A stretch of 64,000 nt of DNA from Conoideocrella luteorostrata (GCA_032433595.1 JASWJB010000119.1:1-64000), one strand, 5' to 3'; positions 11,850-22,980 are shown, counted from the stretch's first letter. Made by a program: numbers and translations. Notes: generated by a model not told the origin, from the sequence alone.

Positions 11850-14682
11850 ATGGGCTGCCGAGTGTGTCGGGCGCGCAAGGTAAGCAGATAAAAAGAAAAA
11901 AAGGGAAGGTGGCATGTGGATCTCGTTGCTAAATCTAGCGTCAACAGGTCAAATGCGATGGGCGACCAAATGGCTGCCGCAACTGTGAGCGCCTTCAACT
12001 CGAGTGCGTCGCTGATGATGGAACGACTGCGACTGGGAAGCGGCCTTCAGTGTCGCCAATGTCCCCTAGAAAGATCCGCACGTACCGGTCTTGCCAGAGC
12101 TGTCGTTTGTCGAAGACCAAGTGTGATGGCGACCGCCCGAAATGCTCAAGGTGCACTTCGAAGCTGATCCAGTGCGTCTACGATGGAGGTGCCTCGCCGA
12201 GATGGACTCGCAATCTGAACAAGTCAGGTGCTGCTTCTGTAAATGATGATGACGATGATGATGACAGCAGCCCAACTGAACATGATGGGGATGGGACGGC
12301 AACGGCAACGACTGCGCCAAGTGAGGTTGATGACGTTTGGCCAGATAAGGCAGATTCTGTCAAACACGTCGATAAAGTGCACAACAGATCTCCTACCTTA
12401 TTTGAGGATGCTGCTCCGTCCATGACTGGCGCCGTTTCGCAGAGCGACTCGAAGGAACAGCTGTCTTCGCATCCACTCTCATGGTTGGTCGCCTCCTGCC
12501 TGAAACACCTTGTAGTACGCATATGTGATCTAACAAGAAACAGGCTTCTATCTCCCACCCTACCAACAACCCGGAACCTTCGCCGGGTGGTAGAGCAATA
12601 TTTCTCCAATCTTCATCCTCTTCGTTGCTTTGCATTTGTGCATAAACCTTCATTTATGAGACAGCTAGACAAGGGATTCAGCTCAGATGATGAATCAGCG
12701 CTTTTGCATATTATATGTGCGCACGGCGCCAAGTATGTCGTCTGCTTCTGTTTATACTCATATCACCTTCCAAGGTTCATAATATACTAATGCGATGAAA
12801 TATAGGTTTCTCGTCTTGAGTGCTGCCCACGGAGAGTTCACTGCCCCTCCATCGTTCTTGAAAGTGGCGGGAAATCAGTGGGCGAAGAGGGCTGAATATC
12901 TGATGCTGGCAAACTTCGGCAAGATCTCAGTACAAAGACTAATGGTAAGACGGATTCTTCGGGTCTGGGGTAAACTGTATGCTAACACTCTCTGCAGACT
13001 GCTATCCTTCTTCATGACTTTCACTTCCGGCTAGGCGAGTACGGACAAGCCTTGATGATCAGTGGACTGGCTGTTCGAATGGCTCATGCGTTGAAAATAA
13101 ACACCGAGTACAATTCCGATATTCTCTGCGCCGAGGAAGACAGCAATGCGCCGTCTGTAGCATCGCGAGAGAGCCGTCGGCGTCTCATGTGGGCCTGTTA
13201 CGTTCTCGACGCCTGGGCTGGCAGTGGCGTTGACCAATTAACCTTGTTACGAGAAAACGATATCAAAATTCAACTTCCCTCCAATGAGCGAAACTTTGGT
13301 TTGCGTATACCATCGGTAACGGAAACGCTCGGTGTAGGCCACGTCTTGCAATTCTTACCACCGGCTATCGTACCTCGACGACCTGCGGCAAATATGGGCA
13401 TTATGGCGTACTACATTCGAGTGGTTAATCTGTGGGAAAGAATCGTAAGATACGTCAACCATTTACACGCAAGCCCGCCCCCTTGGCAGCCGGACTCTCT
13501 CTTTGCCGCCTTGGATGCAGATCTGGGCCTTTGGCAACGAGAGTTGCCAGACTTTGTTGAATACACTACCGAAACGATCTACGCCCGCTTAGACTCGAAC
13601 CAGCTTGGAGCCCTAGTGCTGATTCATTGCACTTACCATCACAACTACCTCGAACTTTACAAGCTCACTATGCCTGATCTCTTCAAGCTACCAACGCCGT
13701 TTGCCTTCCCACCAGAACATCGGGAATTCTTGCAGACTGCGCAGTCAAATTGTTACTATCACGCTCAACAGATTGCAGATATTCTGGCAGAAGCTGCCGA
13801 GCATGGATCTCGTCTTCTATCTGATAGCCTACTACCATTCTTTGTCTACGACAGCAGTCGTGTCATGCTGTACTATGTGGCACGTTTATTGGATCCCAAC
13901 CGGCTCGATGCAGAAGCCAAAATGAGGGACGCGGTCAAGGCTGTGGAGAGCAATAATAGAGTCCTTCGCATGATGTCCACGCTCTTTCCTATAGCACAAT
14001 CATTGGTAAGTCCACCAGCCTGTGAAACTCTGATTTGGCACCCGAGTGACCACTAAACGTTTCTTTTATAGTCCGCGACAATCGAGCGATGGCTGTCCAA
14101 AGTACAGCAAAGTGTAGCGCGAGACGATTTATTAATCAGCTTAGAGGCCGACGACCAACTTGAATCTCACCGAACCGCCATGTAAGTGTTACGAGGCAAT
14201 AGCTATAACTGCACAGCAGACACTTACAAATTGATATCAGGTCAAATGGAACCAATAAGATGCAAGAGCCCAAGACACCAGATTATGTTCTTCCCCCACT
14301 TTCCATCCATTCACTTGCCAGCTCGGGAGTCCGTGAACCCGGAGGAATAGACATCGAAGTAGTCCCCCGAACCGCAAGTTTCAGCACACAGAACCCGCAC
14401 GCCGGAGGGGCAGCGTCCTGGGACGGAACCAGCGCGGCGGCTCATCAGCTCGTGGGATTGAGCCAAGAGGTGTCAGTAAAATCCAGCTTGCAGCACGAGC
14501 GTCCTGTACCAAACCCACTCCGGAAAATATCACAGGCACAGCCAATGTGTGATGCTCTAGACCTTGATGACTTGCAAAACTTCCTGTCGTGGGACATGTA
14601 CGGAATCATGGAAATGGGCGGATCCGTCTCGAATGAGGACATGGATGACACCGTATCGCAATCTTGGACGGGCGCGATTTAG
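11850..14682 (+). CDS. Transcription factor with two tandem Zn2Cys6 clusters
   Basis: Exons 11850-11879, 11948-12732, 12806-12944, 12998-14005, 14072-14181 and 14241-14682 give 837 residues. The first exon encodes only MGCRVCRARK; splicing joins it to VKCDGRPNGC to complete cluster 1, CX2CX6CX6CX2CX6C (C3 to C30). Cluster 2, with the same spacing, follows within about 25 residues (SCQSCRLSKTKCDGDRPKCSRC). Most fungal regulators have one such DNA-binding cluster. Next come an Asp run (DDDDDDD), an acidic linker, and a fungal-specific transcription factor domain (PF04082) with HPLRCFAFVHKPSF and RRRLMWACYVLDAW. The start is fixed by an in-frame stop at 11808. A further 60-nt intron (12484-12543, with CTAAC before AAACAG) is possible and would remove 20 residues. 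The gene sits between the acyltransferase and the sulfatase, so it may control that group (inference). Confidence 0.85.
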
Positions 14683-14801
14683 AGAATGGCGGATATATCG
14701 CCTCGAGATACCGACATGGTTCGACGAAGGCCATCGGGTCGATCGCCTAATTGACCAGCTGTTGCAGGCAATAGTGGCGGGGCTCCATGGGAACACCAAG
14801 T

Positions 14802-14810
14802 GTGATTGGC
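14802..14810 (-). promoter_or_regulatory. Extended CCAAT-type site (GTGATTGGC) upstream of sulfatase
   Basis: Same nine bases as at 11302 and 17150, about 250 bp before the sulfatase ATG. Confidence 0.35.
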
Positions 14811-14896
14811 TCTCACATCCGACAATTCGGGGTCTGTGTCGCGGCGAGCCCCCACGCCCCTTCCACCGGATGCTTCCACTTGCCTTGTCCAGCCGC

Positions 14897-14903
14897 TATA
14901 TAA
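14897..14903 (+). promoter_or_regulatory. TATA box of the sulfatase gene
   Basis: TATATAA 159 bp before the ATG at 15062. No other gene start lies between. Confidence 0.45.
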
Positions 14904-15061
14904 CTATATCGTGGCATCCGGTTATCCATGAATGCACATGAATACACATGACTTGAAGGACTGGAGGCGAGACTTTTTTTTTCTTCCCTCTAATGCAAAC
15001 ACCGACATAGTTTGTTAGTAAACATCCCAGTTCTTTAGCTCGCCACGTAATACTCGCGATC

Positions 15062-16537
15062 ATGGCGCCGAAGAGAAACATCCTACTCATGATCGCCGAT
15101 GATCTCGGCCGGGAGCAAATCGGCACATACGGATGCAAGTCGCTGCGGACACCGAGCCTTGACTCGCTCGCGGCCTCGGGCTCCCGGTTTGATATGGCTT
15201 TTGCCAGTACCGCTTCATGCAGCGGTAGCAGAACCACCATTTACACGGGACTGCACACTCATGAAAATGGCAACTACGGGCTAGTGCTTGAACGTAACGG
15301 CTTTCAAACCTGGAAGCACGTAGAAACTGCTCCACAGGTGTTCAATGATCTCGGCTACAAGACGGGCATACTGGGCAAGATCCACGTCGCACCAGAGGAG
15401 AAATATCCATGGCAAACACGAAGAGAAAGCGGATCACGAAACACAGCCATGATCGCTGACCAGGCTGAGGAATTCTTCGCCGAAGCCAAGAAGGAAAATC
15501 GCTCATTCTATCTCACAATTGGTTATGTCGATCCTCATCGTGTGTTGGCGAGTCGTGGAGGCTTTGGCAACGAAGAAGGCAACTATGATGTTCGACTGAA
15601 GGATCGCATATTCAGCCCAGACGAAGTAGAAGTTCCTCATTTCATGCAGGATCTCCCTGCTATCAGGCAAGAGCTCGCTGAATACTATCGATCCATCAAT
15701 CGTATGGACCAGGGCATTGGCCTTGTTCTAGAGGCCCTCGAACGTCATGGCCTCACCGACGAAACCTTGGTCTTGTTCCTGAGTGATAACGGGCCGCCGT
15801 TCGTCAACTCGAAGACCACCCTCTACGATGCTGGTGTGCGATTGCCATTCATTCTTCGTGTGCCAGGAAAGAATCCCGGTGTCATCAACCAAAATATGGT
15901 GTCATACATCGATGTTCTACCGACATTCCTCGACTGGGCAGGCCACGGGAACAGACAACCGCCGGAGGGCTACGTCGGACCTCGCCGCGGGCGGTCCATT
16001 CTCCCTATTGCAGATGCAGCCACCACCGATGTAGAAGGATGGGATCAAGTATTCGGGTCTCATACTTTTCATGAAATCACAAACTATTGGCCGACGAGAT
16101 ACATGCGCAACCGACGATACAAGTATCATCGCAATGTTTGCTGGAAACTAGACTTTCCGTTCGCTATGGATCTTTATGCTTCACTCTCCTTCGAGGCGAT
16201 GCGCAATACGTCGCCGCCCATGATTGGAAAGAGATTACTCAAGAGCTACATCTGCCGACCGCCGGAAGAATTGTACGACTTGGAGTCTGATCCACATGAG
16301 GTGAACAATCTTGCAAGCATGCCAGATCATGCTGGAACACTCAAGGAGATGCGCGAGGCGGTGGAGAAATGGCAGATGGAGACCAAGGATCTATGGTTAT
16401 GGAAAGATGGCGTTGCGGTGCATCGTTTCAAGGAGTTTAACTATGAAAGGGAAGGTCTCAAGATTCCAGACCGGTTTGATTTTGATGTTGACAACCCAGG
16501 TCTTGCGCATGTTGATAGGAGTCTTAAATTGCATTAG
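15062..16537 (+). CDS. Sulfatase, N-sulfoglucosamine sulfohydrolase-like
   Basis: An intronless 491-residue protein of the type I sulfatase family, which hydrolyses sulfate esters or sulfamates using a formylglycine made from a Cys or Ser. The metal-binding pair is D13-D14 in MIADDLG; the modified residue should be C53 in ASCSGSR; a second metal pair is D242-N243 in SDNGPPF. The sequence after C53 (TTIYTGLHTHENGNYGL) and TGILGKIHVAPE resemble heparan N-sulfatase (SGSH). The family signature is C/S-x-P-x-R, but here Pro is Gly (C-S-G-S-R), an unusual change in the motif read by the formylglycine-generating enzyme. No signal peptide is seen (MAPKRNILLM), so it is probably intracellular. Its start is well supported by the TATA box upstream. 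A role in sulfur scavenging or detoxification together with the neighbouring transporter is inference. Confidence 0.88.
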   Translation: MAPKRNILLMIADDLGREQIGTYGCKSLRTPSLDSLAASGSRFDMAFASTASCSGSRTTIYTGLHTHENGNYGLVLERNGFQTWKHVETAPQVFNDLGYKTGILGKIHVAPEEKYPWQTRRESGSRNTAMIADQAEEFFAEAKKENRSFYLTIGYVDPHRVLASRGGFGNEEGNYDVRLKDRIFSPDEVEVPHFMQDLPAIRQELAEYYRSINRMDQGIGLVLEALERHGLTDETLVLFLSDNGPPFVNSKTTLYDAGVRLPFILRVPGKNPGVINQNMVSYIDVLPTFLDWAGHGNRQPPEGYVGPRRGRSILPIADAATTDVEGWDQVFGSHTFHEITNYWPTRYMRNRRYKYHRNVCWKLDFPFAMDLYASLSFEAMRNTSPPMIGKRLLKSYICRPPEELYDLESDPHEVNNLASMPDHAGTLKEMREAVEKWQMETKDLWLWKDGVAVHRFKEFNYEREGLKIPDRFDFDVDNPGLAHVDRSLKLH

Positions 16538-17149
16538 ACGCGTGCATTTCATGCCAAGCCATAGGAGGGATTATTTCCTGAACAGTTGGTCGAAGTGGGT
16601 TTCCGATTATTGGGTTATGAGCAAATCGCTTGGCTGGGCCCCTTCGTTCGGCCCGTCGGCGAGCTACCCGGCAGTAGTTGAATGAATATGACAATCATAG
16701 TAGCAAATTACAACAGCGATGACCGAAACTGAAATTTATCCGGAGAAGGATGCCGATGCCACTATATACAGTTGAGATGTGGCATTGCCGACGACAAGGC
16801 GATCAAGTCCAGAAATGCATACTGAATGTCATTCACAGCCAGTATTAAGTTGACATTTCATAAACACTTCCGCATCTACGGGGACCGTAGCAGCCGCCAC
16901 AGCAGGTACAAACCATCCACGCGCGAAACTTCGCTGCAGCTGGAATAGCTGAAGCATGGCCCTCTCGCAGACATTACATCATATATTTCATGGTAAGAAC
17001 AGGGGAAAAAATATGAGAACAGCCGGATAGTGTGACGCGGTCGGCAGTAACAATGCCACTCAAGCCGGGACCCGATAGATTCTTACATATGATTGGCTGG
17101 TTCTTCGGGCGAGCTCACGGCAGCCCGGGCCCGATATGAACACAAAGCG

Positions 17150-17158
17150 GTGATTGGC
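17150..17158 (-). promoter_or_regulatory. Extended CCAAT-type site (GTGATTGGC) upstream of MFS gene
   Basis: Third copy of the nine-base element, 57 bp before the TATA box. A second related ATTGG site lies near 17092. Confidence 0.35.
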
Positions 17159-17214
17159 TCCAGATACAGACCAGAAGCCTTTGTAAGTCACGGCTGGGAT
17201 GCGCACATTTGGCG

Positions 17215-17222
17215 TATATATA
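17215..17222 (+). promoter_or_regulatory. TATA box of the MFS transporter gene
   Basis: TATATATA 71 bp before the upstream ATG (17286) and 152 bp before the alternative ATG at 17367. Confidence 0.45.
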
Positions 17223-17285
17223 GGAAAGGGGACTGCAGTCGTCGTCAGAATTTGAAGCGAGACAAGGAAATTTTTATGGAATGGC

Positions 17286-18987
17286 ATGAATGACCCAAAC
17301 CCAACTATATTGACGATCAAGACTCTGACGAAGCATTCACGTCACCACCCCCCCAGCCTGAACCACATGAACCACGAGAAAGATCGAAGCGTCCTCGCTT
17401 CTCCGGAACAAGACAATGCCCAAGTCGAGGCCTCTCCCAAGCCGCGAACCGAATCGACAAACACAGACAGCGACACCCCCAAAGACGCCAACCTCGTCAC
17501 ATGGACATCGCCGACCGACCCGGAACACCCTCGTAACTGGGCTATGTCGCTGAAGTGGAAGAACACACTGACGGTCTCGCTCTTTGTATTTATCTCCCCC
17601 ATATCTTCGGCCATGATTGCTCCCGCGCTGGAAGACCTCGGCAGCAGTCTCGACATGAAGGGCCACGTGGAGGTGTACCTCTCCTTGGCCATCTTCATCC
17701 TAGGATACGCTGTCGGGCCAATCTTCTTCGGGCCGGCCAGTGAGTTGTACGGCAGGGTGAGGATCCTTCAGATTACCAATGTGTGGTACTTGGCGTGGAA
17801 CCTGGGGTGTGGGTTCGCCACGAATAAGGCAGAGTTGTTTGTTTTTCGGTTCCTGGCTGGTATTGGGGGCAGTGCGCCATTAGCTATTGGTGGAGGAGCA
17901 GTGAGGTGAGTCGTTGCGAGTAGCATCTATTTCTTAGCCCTCTGGCTGCATGTACTGTTTCGGTAATCTTGGATGGCCAGTCTTGCTGATGAGGAGGATT
18001 GGGTGGTAAAATAGTGACATGTGGAGTCCCGAAGAGCGCGGCAAAGCAATGGGCCTGTATACCATGGGACCAATGCTTGGTCCGGTCATTGGTCCCATCG
18101 CCGGTGCTTTCATTGCGCAGTACTCTACGTGGCGGTGGGTGTTCTACTCAACGAGCATTGCGGCTGCGGTCGTCCAGGCCCTCGGCTTCGTGTGGCTTCA
18201 TGAGTCTCACCCGGTCACCATCTTGCGCCGCAGGCGGAATCGACTCGCCAAACAAACCGGCAATGACGCCCTATACACGGCCGAGAAGAAGGAGCCTCTC
18301 GGCAAGATGCTATGGCATGCCGTTCAGCGCCCTGTCCGGATGTTCACGACCCAGCCCATAGTCGCCTGCATCGCCATTTACATGGCCTACCTCTTCGGCA
18401 CGCTGTACCTCATGTTCGCCACCTTCCCCGACATATGGACCAAGGTGTACCGCGAGGACCAAGGCATCGGCGGTCTGAACTACCTCTCCATCGCGATAGG
18501 GTGCTTCATCGGACTGTTCCTGCAGCTCAAGCTCGTGGACCGCGTATACCGCAACCTCAAGGCCAAGAACAACAACGTCGGACGGCCGGAATTCCGCATG
18601 CCCACCCTGGCGGGCGGATCGGTGATGCTCACCGTGGGCCTGTTCTGGTACGGCTGGAGCATCGGCCGCGCGCACTGGATCATGCCCAACATCGGGGCGC
18701 TGCTGTTCAGCGTCGGCGTCATCTGCTGTCTGCAGGGCATGCAGATGTACATTGTGGACTGCTACCAGACCTACGCGGCGAGCGCGATGGCCGCGTGCGC
18801 CATCCTGAGGAGCTTTGCGGGCTTTGGGTTCCCTCTGTTTGCGCCGTACATGTATGAGGATCTGGGGTATGGCTGGGGCACGAGCATCCTGGCCTTTGTG
18901 AGTGTGGCGATTGGGTGGGTGGCGCCCGTGGTTTTCTGGAGGTACGGCCCTAGGCTGAGGGCCATGTCTAAGTATGCAAGCGGGTGA
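17286..18987 (+). CDS. MFS drug:H+ antiporter, DHA1 / FLU1-like
   Basis: Two exons, 17286-17905 and 18015-18987, give 530 residues; the intron (109 nt) splits the Ser codon of GGGAVSDMWSPEERG. The plasma-membrane family moves small molecules outward in exchange for protons. Visible hallmarks are WTSPTDPEHPRNW before TM1, GYAVGPIFFGPASELYGR after TM2 (motif A region), RFLAGIGGSAPLAIGGG, and the antiporter motif C region GPMLGPVIGPIAGAF. Twelve membrane segments are expected, with a long loop around MWHAVQRPVRMFTTQP. Start choice is uncertain: ATG at 17286 is the first in frame, but M28 (MNHEKD) is as plausible, and short upstream frames begin at 17277. It closes the run acyltransferase-regulator-sulfatase-transporter and may export the product or resist a toxic substrate (inference). 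Confidence 0.87.
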
Positions 18988-19894
18988 GAGTCCGGGGAAT
19001 GAGATTCTTGTGGAGATGGTGTGATGATGTGTAGGACTGGAGTGCGAGTCGTTTGTTGGACGTTATGGAGTTGGAACTGCTGTGAAGCTGGCGTGGATCT
19101 TTGGAATGACTGTCTTCTTATGGGTCAAGCGTAGAAAACCAGGGTTGGTTTATGTGTATCATACGGCAAATGGGCCATCTTATAAAGTTTAACCACCCAG
19201 CTCTTTCTTGCTAACGTATCTCTTATTTGCTAACGTATCTCTTATTCGTGGCCAAGGAGCCGAAAGACGAGAGCGCAACTCGAGCATCATGTTCATGTGT
19301 TGGTGTGTTTTATCTGTGCTCACCCAACGGTAATAATCGTAGCTGTTGAGTCATAGCTATAGACACAAACGCTACGTGTAGTTAAGGTCTTCAGGAAGTG
19401 CTGCCGATGCCGATGCCGCTGCTTCTACTTCTTTCTGCTACCATTTACAAAGGAAAACACATTTTCCCTCGCAAATCGAGAATAGTCCTGCCGTCAGCGG
19501 TGGCACAACAGACTGCATGGTGCAGAAGTTGGCTCTTAAGGAGATGTCGCTTGCTGCTGCTAGGTTGCCATGGCAGGTTATCATCCCCAGACGTAGTCAA
19601 CAATTGAGAGATTGGTAGTTGAGTGCAGGACGAAGGAAACGGTTCGCGTGACATGCCGTAGGCCCTCGAGGCGGACTAGTTCTCCGCTCCTTGCCAAAAG
19701 AGCATTTGTTTAGCTTAAAGGCTGAATATCTCCTGAAGAGGCTGATGTAAATGATGCGGGGCAATAAATTGTTATTTTCATCGATATTCTAGGCTTCTCG
19801 TATGAGGCACGGAGTACGGCTGCAAAAACGAAATACATGATCCCGCATCAAAAAGTACAGCAACTGAACGCACATCATCTCCAACGGTACGGTA
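18988..19894. other. Intergenic region between convergent genes
   Basis: No gene seen. It holds the 3' ends of the transporter and of the minus-strand membrane-protein gene, a 19-bp tandem repeat and an ACGGAGTAC motif at 19809-19817. Confidence 0.55.
19208..19245. repeat. 19-bp tandem repeat, two copies
   Basis: The unit TTGCTAACGTATCTCTTAT occurs twice without mismatch, 19208-19226 and 19227-19245. Confidence 0.9.
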
Positions 19895-20941
19895 TCAAGA
19901 TGCGCTAGGTCTAGATTCATTAGATATTACCGCATCAATTCCATGCTCATGATTGATATCACTGTGGTGTCTGGTATCTGCCCCTTCAAATTCCATCATT
20001 TCAACACTCCCTCCCCCCGGTTGCGAATCTGCCCCCAGCACTCTCAACGTACCCTTCAAAGCATCATACAAACTAAATAGAAAAGTAATTGCCCCCCCCA
20101 TCAGCGGCACAATCTGATCAAGTTCCAAAACGGCAATATCTGACGCCGGCAAGAACAACTTCAGTCTCGAAATGCCCGATCCAGCAGAACCCATCAAAGC
20201 AGTCTGCCCTAGCAACCCCAACGGGAGGCCCATGCTCAACGACCCAGCCATAAACAACAACGGCAAGGTCGTCAAAATGTTTGCATTCCAAAAGACCTTT
20301 CTCACACCCAGTCTCTTCATTCCCCGCTGTCCGTCGCTGCCAACCCGTTCTCGTTCTGCGGTACGCATTGGCAGCATATACATGACGTATGCCGAGAAAC
20401 ACAAGAGATAAAAGATGAGCACGTGGGCAAGTGTTGCGGTGATGGCCACGATGACGCCGCTGATGTTCATGAGATACGGCCGACTGAGGTTACTGCTTCC
20501 GGGGCTGACGGTTGAGCTGCTTTGGAAAGAGAGGAACGCTTCGCCGGCGAAGCTGACCAGTCCAACGGCGGCGATGAGAATTGCTCTTTTGAAGTGGTGA
20601 CGGAACGCGCATAGGAGAAACAACGGCAGGGTCATGTCGGCGAACGTCTCGCACACATTGAGAGCTGCCTCGATGGAGGCGCTGTGCTGCAGGAGGGCCT
20701 CATCGCTTGTTGTTGTGATGGTCGACTTGTCACCTGGAAACTGTCGCACCTGGAAAATCAAATGGCTGGCGGCGACAACTGGGAGGGACAATGCTGCGAT
20801 ACAATCGTTGTCGATGCTGTCTTTCACACGGGACGTCGGATTCAGGGTCCATGAGATGAGGACGGATCCGACTGTGAAGAGCCAGCATCCAACGGCTCCC
20901 GGGCCGTATAGCGACGAAATGAGGGAATATCGACTCGACAT
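19895..20941 (-). CDS. Orphan polytopic membrane protein (about 7 TM)
   Basis: A 348-residue intronless open frame. I recognise the general type (a fungal membrane protein starting MSSRYSLISSLYGPGAVGCWL) but know of no assigned function. Hydrophobic segments lie near residues 15-32, 48-65, 98-115, 120-137, 155-190 (probably one long or two short helices), 220-250 and 275-297. The tail after residue 310 is polar and His-rich (TRHHSDINHEHG). A basic loop (RTAERERVGSDGQRGMKR) precedes TM6. The reading frame opens inside a copy of the dispersed motif: the ATG overlaps GTACGGAGTATG at 20939-20950. It is flanked by long intergenic DNA on both sides and belongs to no obvious cluster. Confidence 0.75.
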   Translation of the reverse strand: MSSRYSLISSLYGPGAVGCWLFTVGSVLISWTLNPTSRVKDSIDNDCIAALSLPVVAASHLIFQVRQFPGDKSTITTTSDEALLQHSASIEAALNVCETFADMTLPLFLLCAFRHHFKRAILIAAVGLVSFAGEAFLSFQSSSTVSPGSSNLSRPYLMNISGVIVAITATLAHVLIFYLLCFSAYVMYMLPMRTAERERVGSDGQRGMKRLGVRKVFWNANILTTLPLLFMAGSLSMGLPLGLLGQTALMGSAGSGISRLKLFLPASDIAVLELDQIVPLMGGAITFLFSLYDALKGTLRVLGADSQPGGGSVEMMEFEGADTRHHSDINHEHGIDAVISNESRPSAS

Positions 20942-21096
20942 ACTCCGTACTGAGACAAAAATGTAGCGTAATCTGCCGAGCAGTTGAGTAGTACTACGTA
21001 CTCCGTACGGAATAGTCTTCTTGATTTTACTTATTGTATCGCTCGGCTGTGAACCACACCGCGAGTTGCCTCCTGGGGGCTGTGCAGCGGCATGAC

Positions 21097-21159
21097 AAGC
21101 TAAAGCTGCGTGTGGCGCAATATCGTTTCTCAGCTGAAATTTCTAACTTCTTCACCTTT
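21097..21159 (+). repeat. 63-bp direct repeat, copy 1 (possible coding relic)
   Basis: Aligns without gaps to 22608-22670 with nine mismatches by eye. Read in the plus frame starting at the first base it gives KLKLRVAQYRFSAEISNFFTF. Five of nine differences are at third codon positions. Origin unknown. Confidence 0.7.
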
Positions 21160-22607
21160 ACGGAGTACTACGGGCAGCGTTATCCAGCACCATTCTTGGG
21201 CTCGTCCAGCACCGTCCGATGTCGGGCTTTACGGCTAATTTTCAACGCGAAGAGGGCGGTGCCAGAAGCATTAGGTAGTTGATAAGTACGCGGTACGGAA
21301 GGTAGTCCGGAACACTGAATATTGAAGCCATTCGCCGAGATAGACGGGTTCTTTGGAGTTACTGTTGATATTTTCGGACATGGCTCGGGCAGATTCCCAC
21401 GAGGAGAGTGAGCTCGATCTTGTGGTAACTCCTGTGCAGCTGATGTGTGCACTGCCCAGCGTCCGGCTCTCCCTGTGTCCTCGGCATCACGAGAACGTGT
21501 GATGATTTGCAAATCGTCCTAGGATGTAGATATTTGGGTCCCCCGCGATGCGATGTGGCTGAGACCCTTCGTCATTGTCGAAAAGTGCCTCAACTGGATT
21601 GTCACACAAAAGTGGCGTAGCCAGAGGCCACTTTTCATGTGTAGTTATGACCCTTAAATAGGCTCATATTTTCCTGTGACATGGATCGAGCTCAAGTTCC
21701 ATCGCGCCCACGATGGCGACTGTATACTGACCACGGTCTATAGGCTCCATTTTGCCTCGGTTCGCGGTCGGGGACAAAGCCTAATCTCGTACATTGGGGC
21801 TCTTGCTTTGCAAGTTCACCTTGCGCCGAGTCTAAGGGGAGGAGATGCTCGTAAATTGGACTAAAGTTGTAACTGTAGTCGTCGGTATAAAGCGAGGGAG
21901 TTGTAGGTGTGAAGTGTCCCGAAGTTACTGTACAATAAAACACACACACATTCTCGAGTAGGTAAGTAGGCCCAATAAAAATAGCATAAAGAGTGACAAT
22001 GAGAGAGCATGGAACGGAACGCTTAGGAAGAGAGAAGAGGGTTTGTGGCTGCTATCAGCTGCGGTGAATTCAGTATGGCCTGTACCTCTTTGATTTTGAC
22101 TGAGCCGGTTTGCTGATGCATATTTCATCAGGCTTGTCCTCAGAGAATATGAGGGACGCCGGGATCATAACCTGTCCGGTTTGTATGTACACCGAGCGGT
22201 GGAGGGTTCCCCCCTATGCATCTACTTGAATGCTTTGTGGCCAGTGGTTTTTCTTGACGATGGTTGTTATTTGTTTGAGCAGAGGTGCGGAGTGAGTCTT
22301 GTCATGCATGACCTGCCCGTCAGGCGGCCAACTTCCAATGACAAATTCTGAGGACGATTTTCCCTGAGAGTGTTATTTGCGGCACTTTGACACGTCCCAA
22401 GTTCCCGGTGGGAATATAGTCGCAGGAGGTTTCCAATTGCTGGAGGCACCAGCCGTGTTCGTGTTGCCCACCTTGCGAGTAGCTGACAGGCAGGCGTGCC
22501 CAGTGGCCGTCCCGCCGCCATAGACGACAACAGGACCTCCGAGTGAATCGGACTCAGCAGGCAGAGATTGCAAGGCCGAAGCCTCGGGGTCGGAAAACGC
22601 CAGGCTC

Positions 22608-22670
22608 GAGCTCAAGCTGCGCGTGGCGCAATATTGCTTCTCGGCTGAAATCTCTGACGTCTTCACCTTT
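22608..22670 (+). repeat. 63-bp direct repeat, copy 2 (possible coding relic)
   Basis: Partner of 21097-21159. Same frame reads ELKLRVAQYCFSAEISDVFTF. Flanking sequence does not match the first copy. Confidence 0.7.
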
Positions 22671-22980
22671 CCCTTTTGACAGCACAGATCAGCCACCAAG
22701 TTCAGGCGGGGGTTTTCAGGAATGAAATAATTTCAAATTATTGCTGTGCTTGAAAGATATCATTTGCATTGTTCATAGCATGCCTCCGTAGTCTCCGCTC
22801 CGGTTTGAAAGAAATTTACACAAAGCTCTAAGAGAATGTTCGTGCTGCTTGTCCAATTCCCACAGCCGAGTTACATATGACAGCCTCGCTTTCGAGCACA
22901 ACCTGAATACCATCCAAGGCCACAATAATTATCACAATCTCCCGAGCCCATTCCCTGAAACACTTCCCATGCCCCGAAAA

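Larger units (their letters stand above)
16538..17285. other. Intergenic region, promoter of the MFS gene
   Basis: No gene seen. It includes two ATTGG elements (17092-17096 and 17152-17156) and the TATA box of the transporter. Confidence 0.55.
20942..22980. other. Gene-free region with a duplicated 63-bp segment
   Basis: About 2 kb without a supportable gene. TACGGAGTAC-type motifs lie at 20941-20950, 20998-21008 and 21159-21168. Two copies of a 63-bp segment (listed separately) sit 1.45 kb apart. Confidence 0.6.

Noticed and set aside
12484..12543. Additional 60-nt intron in the tandem-zinc regulator
   Set aside because: Acceptor and branch point look good but the donor (GTTGGT) is weak and the frame stays open; kept only as a note in the gene entry.
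18312..18857. Plus-strand 181-codon frame inside the MFS gene
   Set aside because: Shadow frame of the GC-rich transporter exon; His/Arg/Pro-rich translation without meaning.
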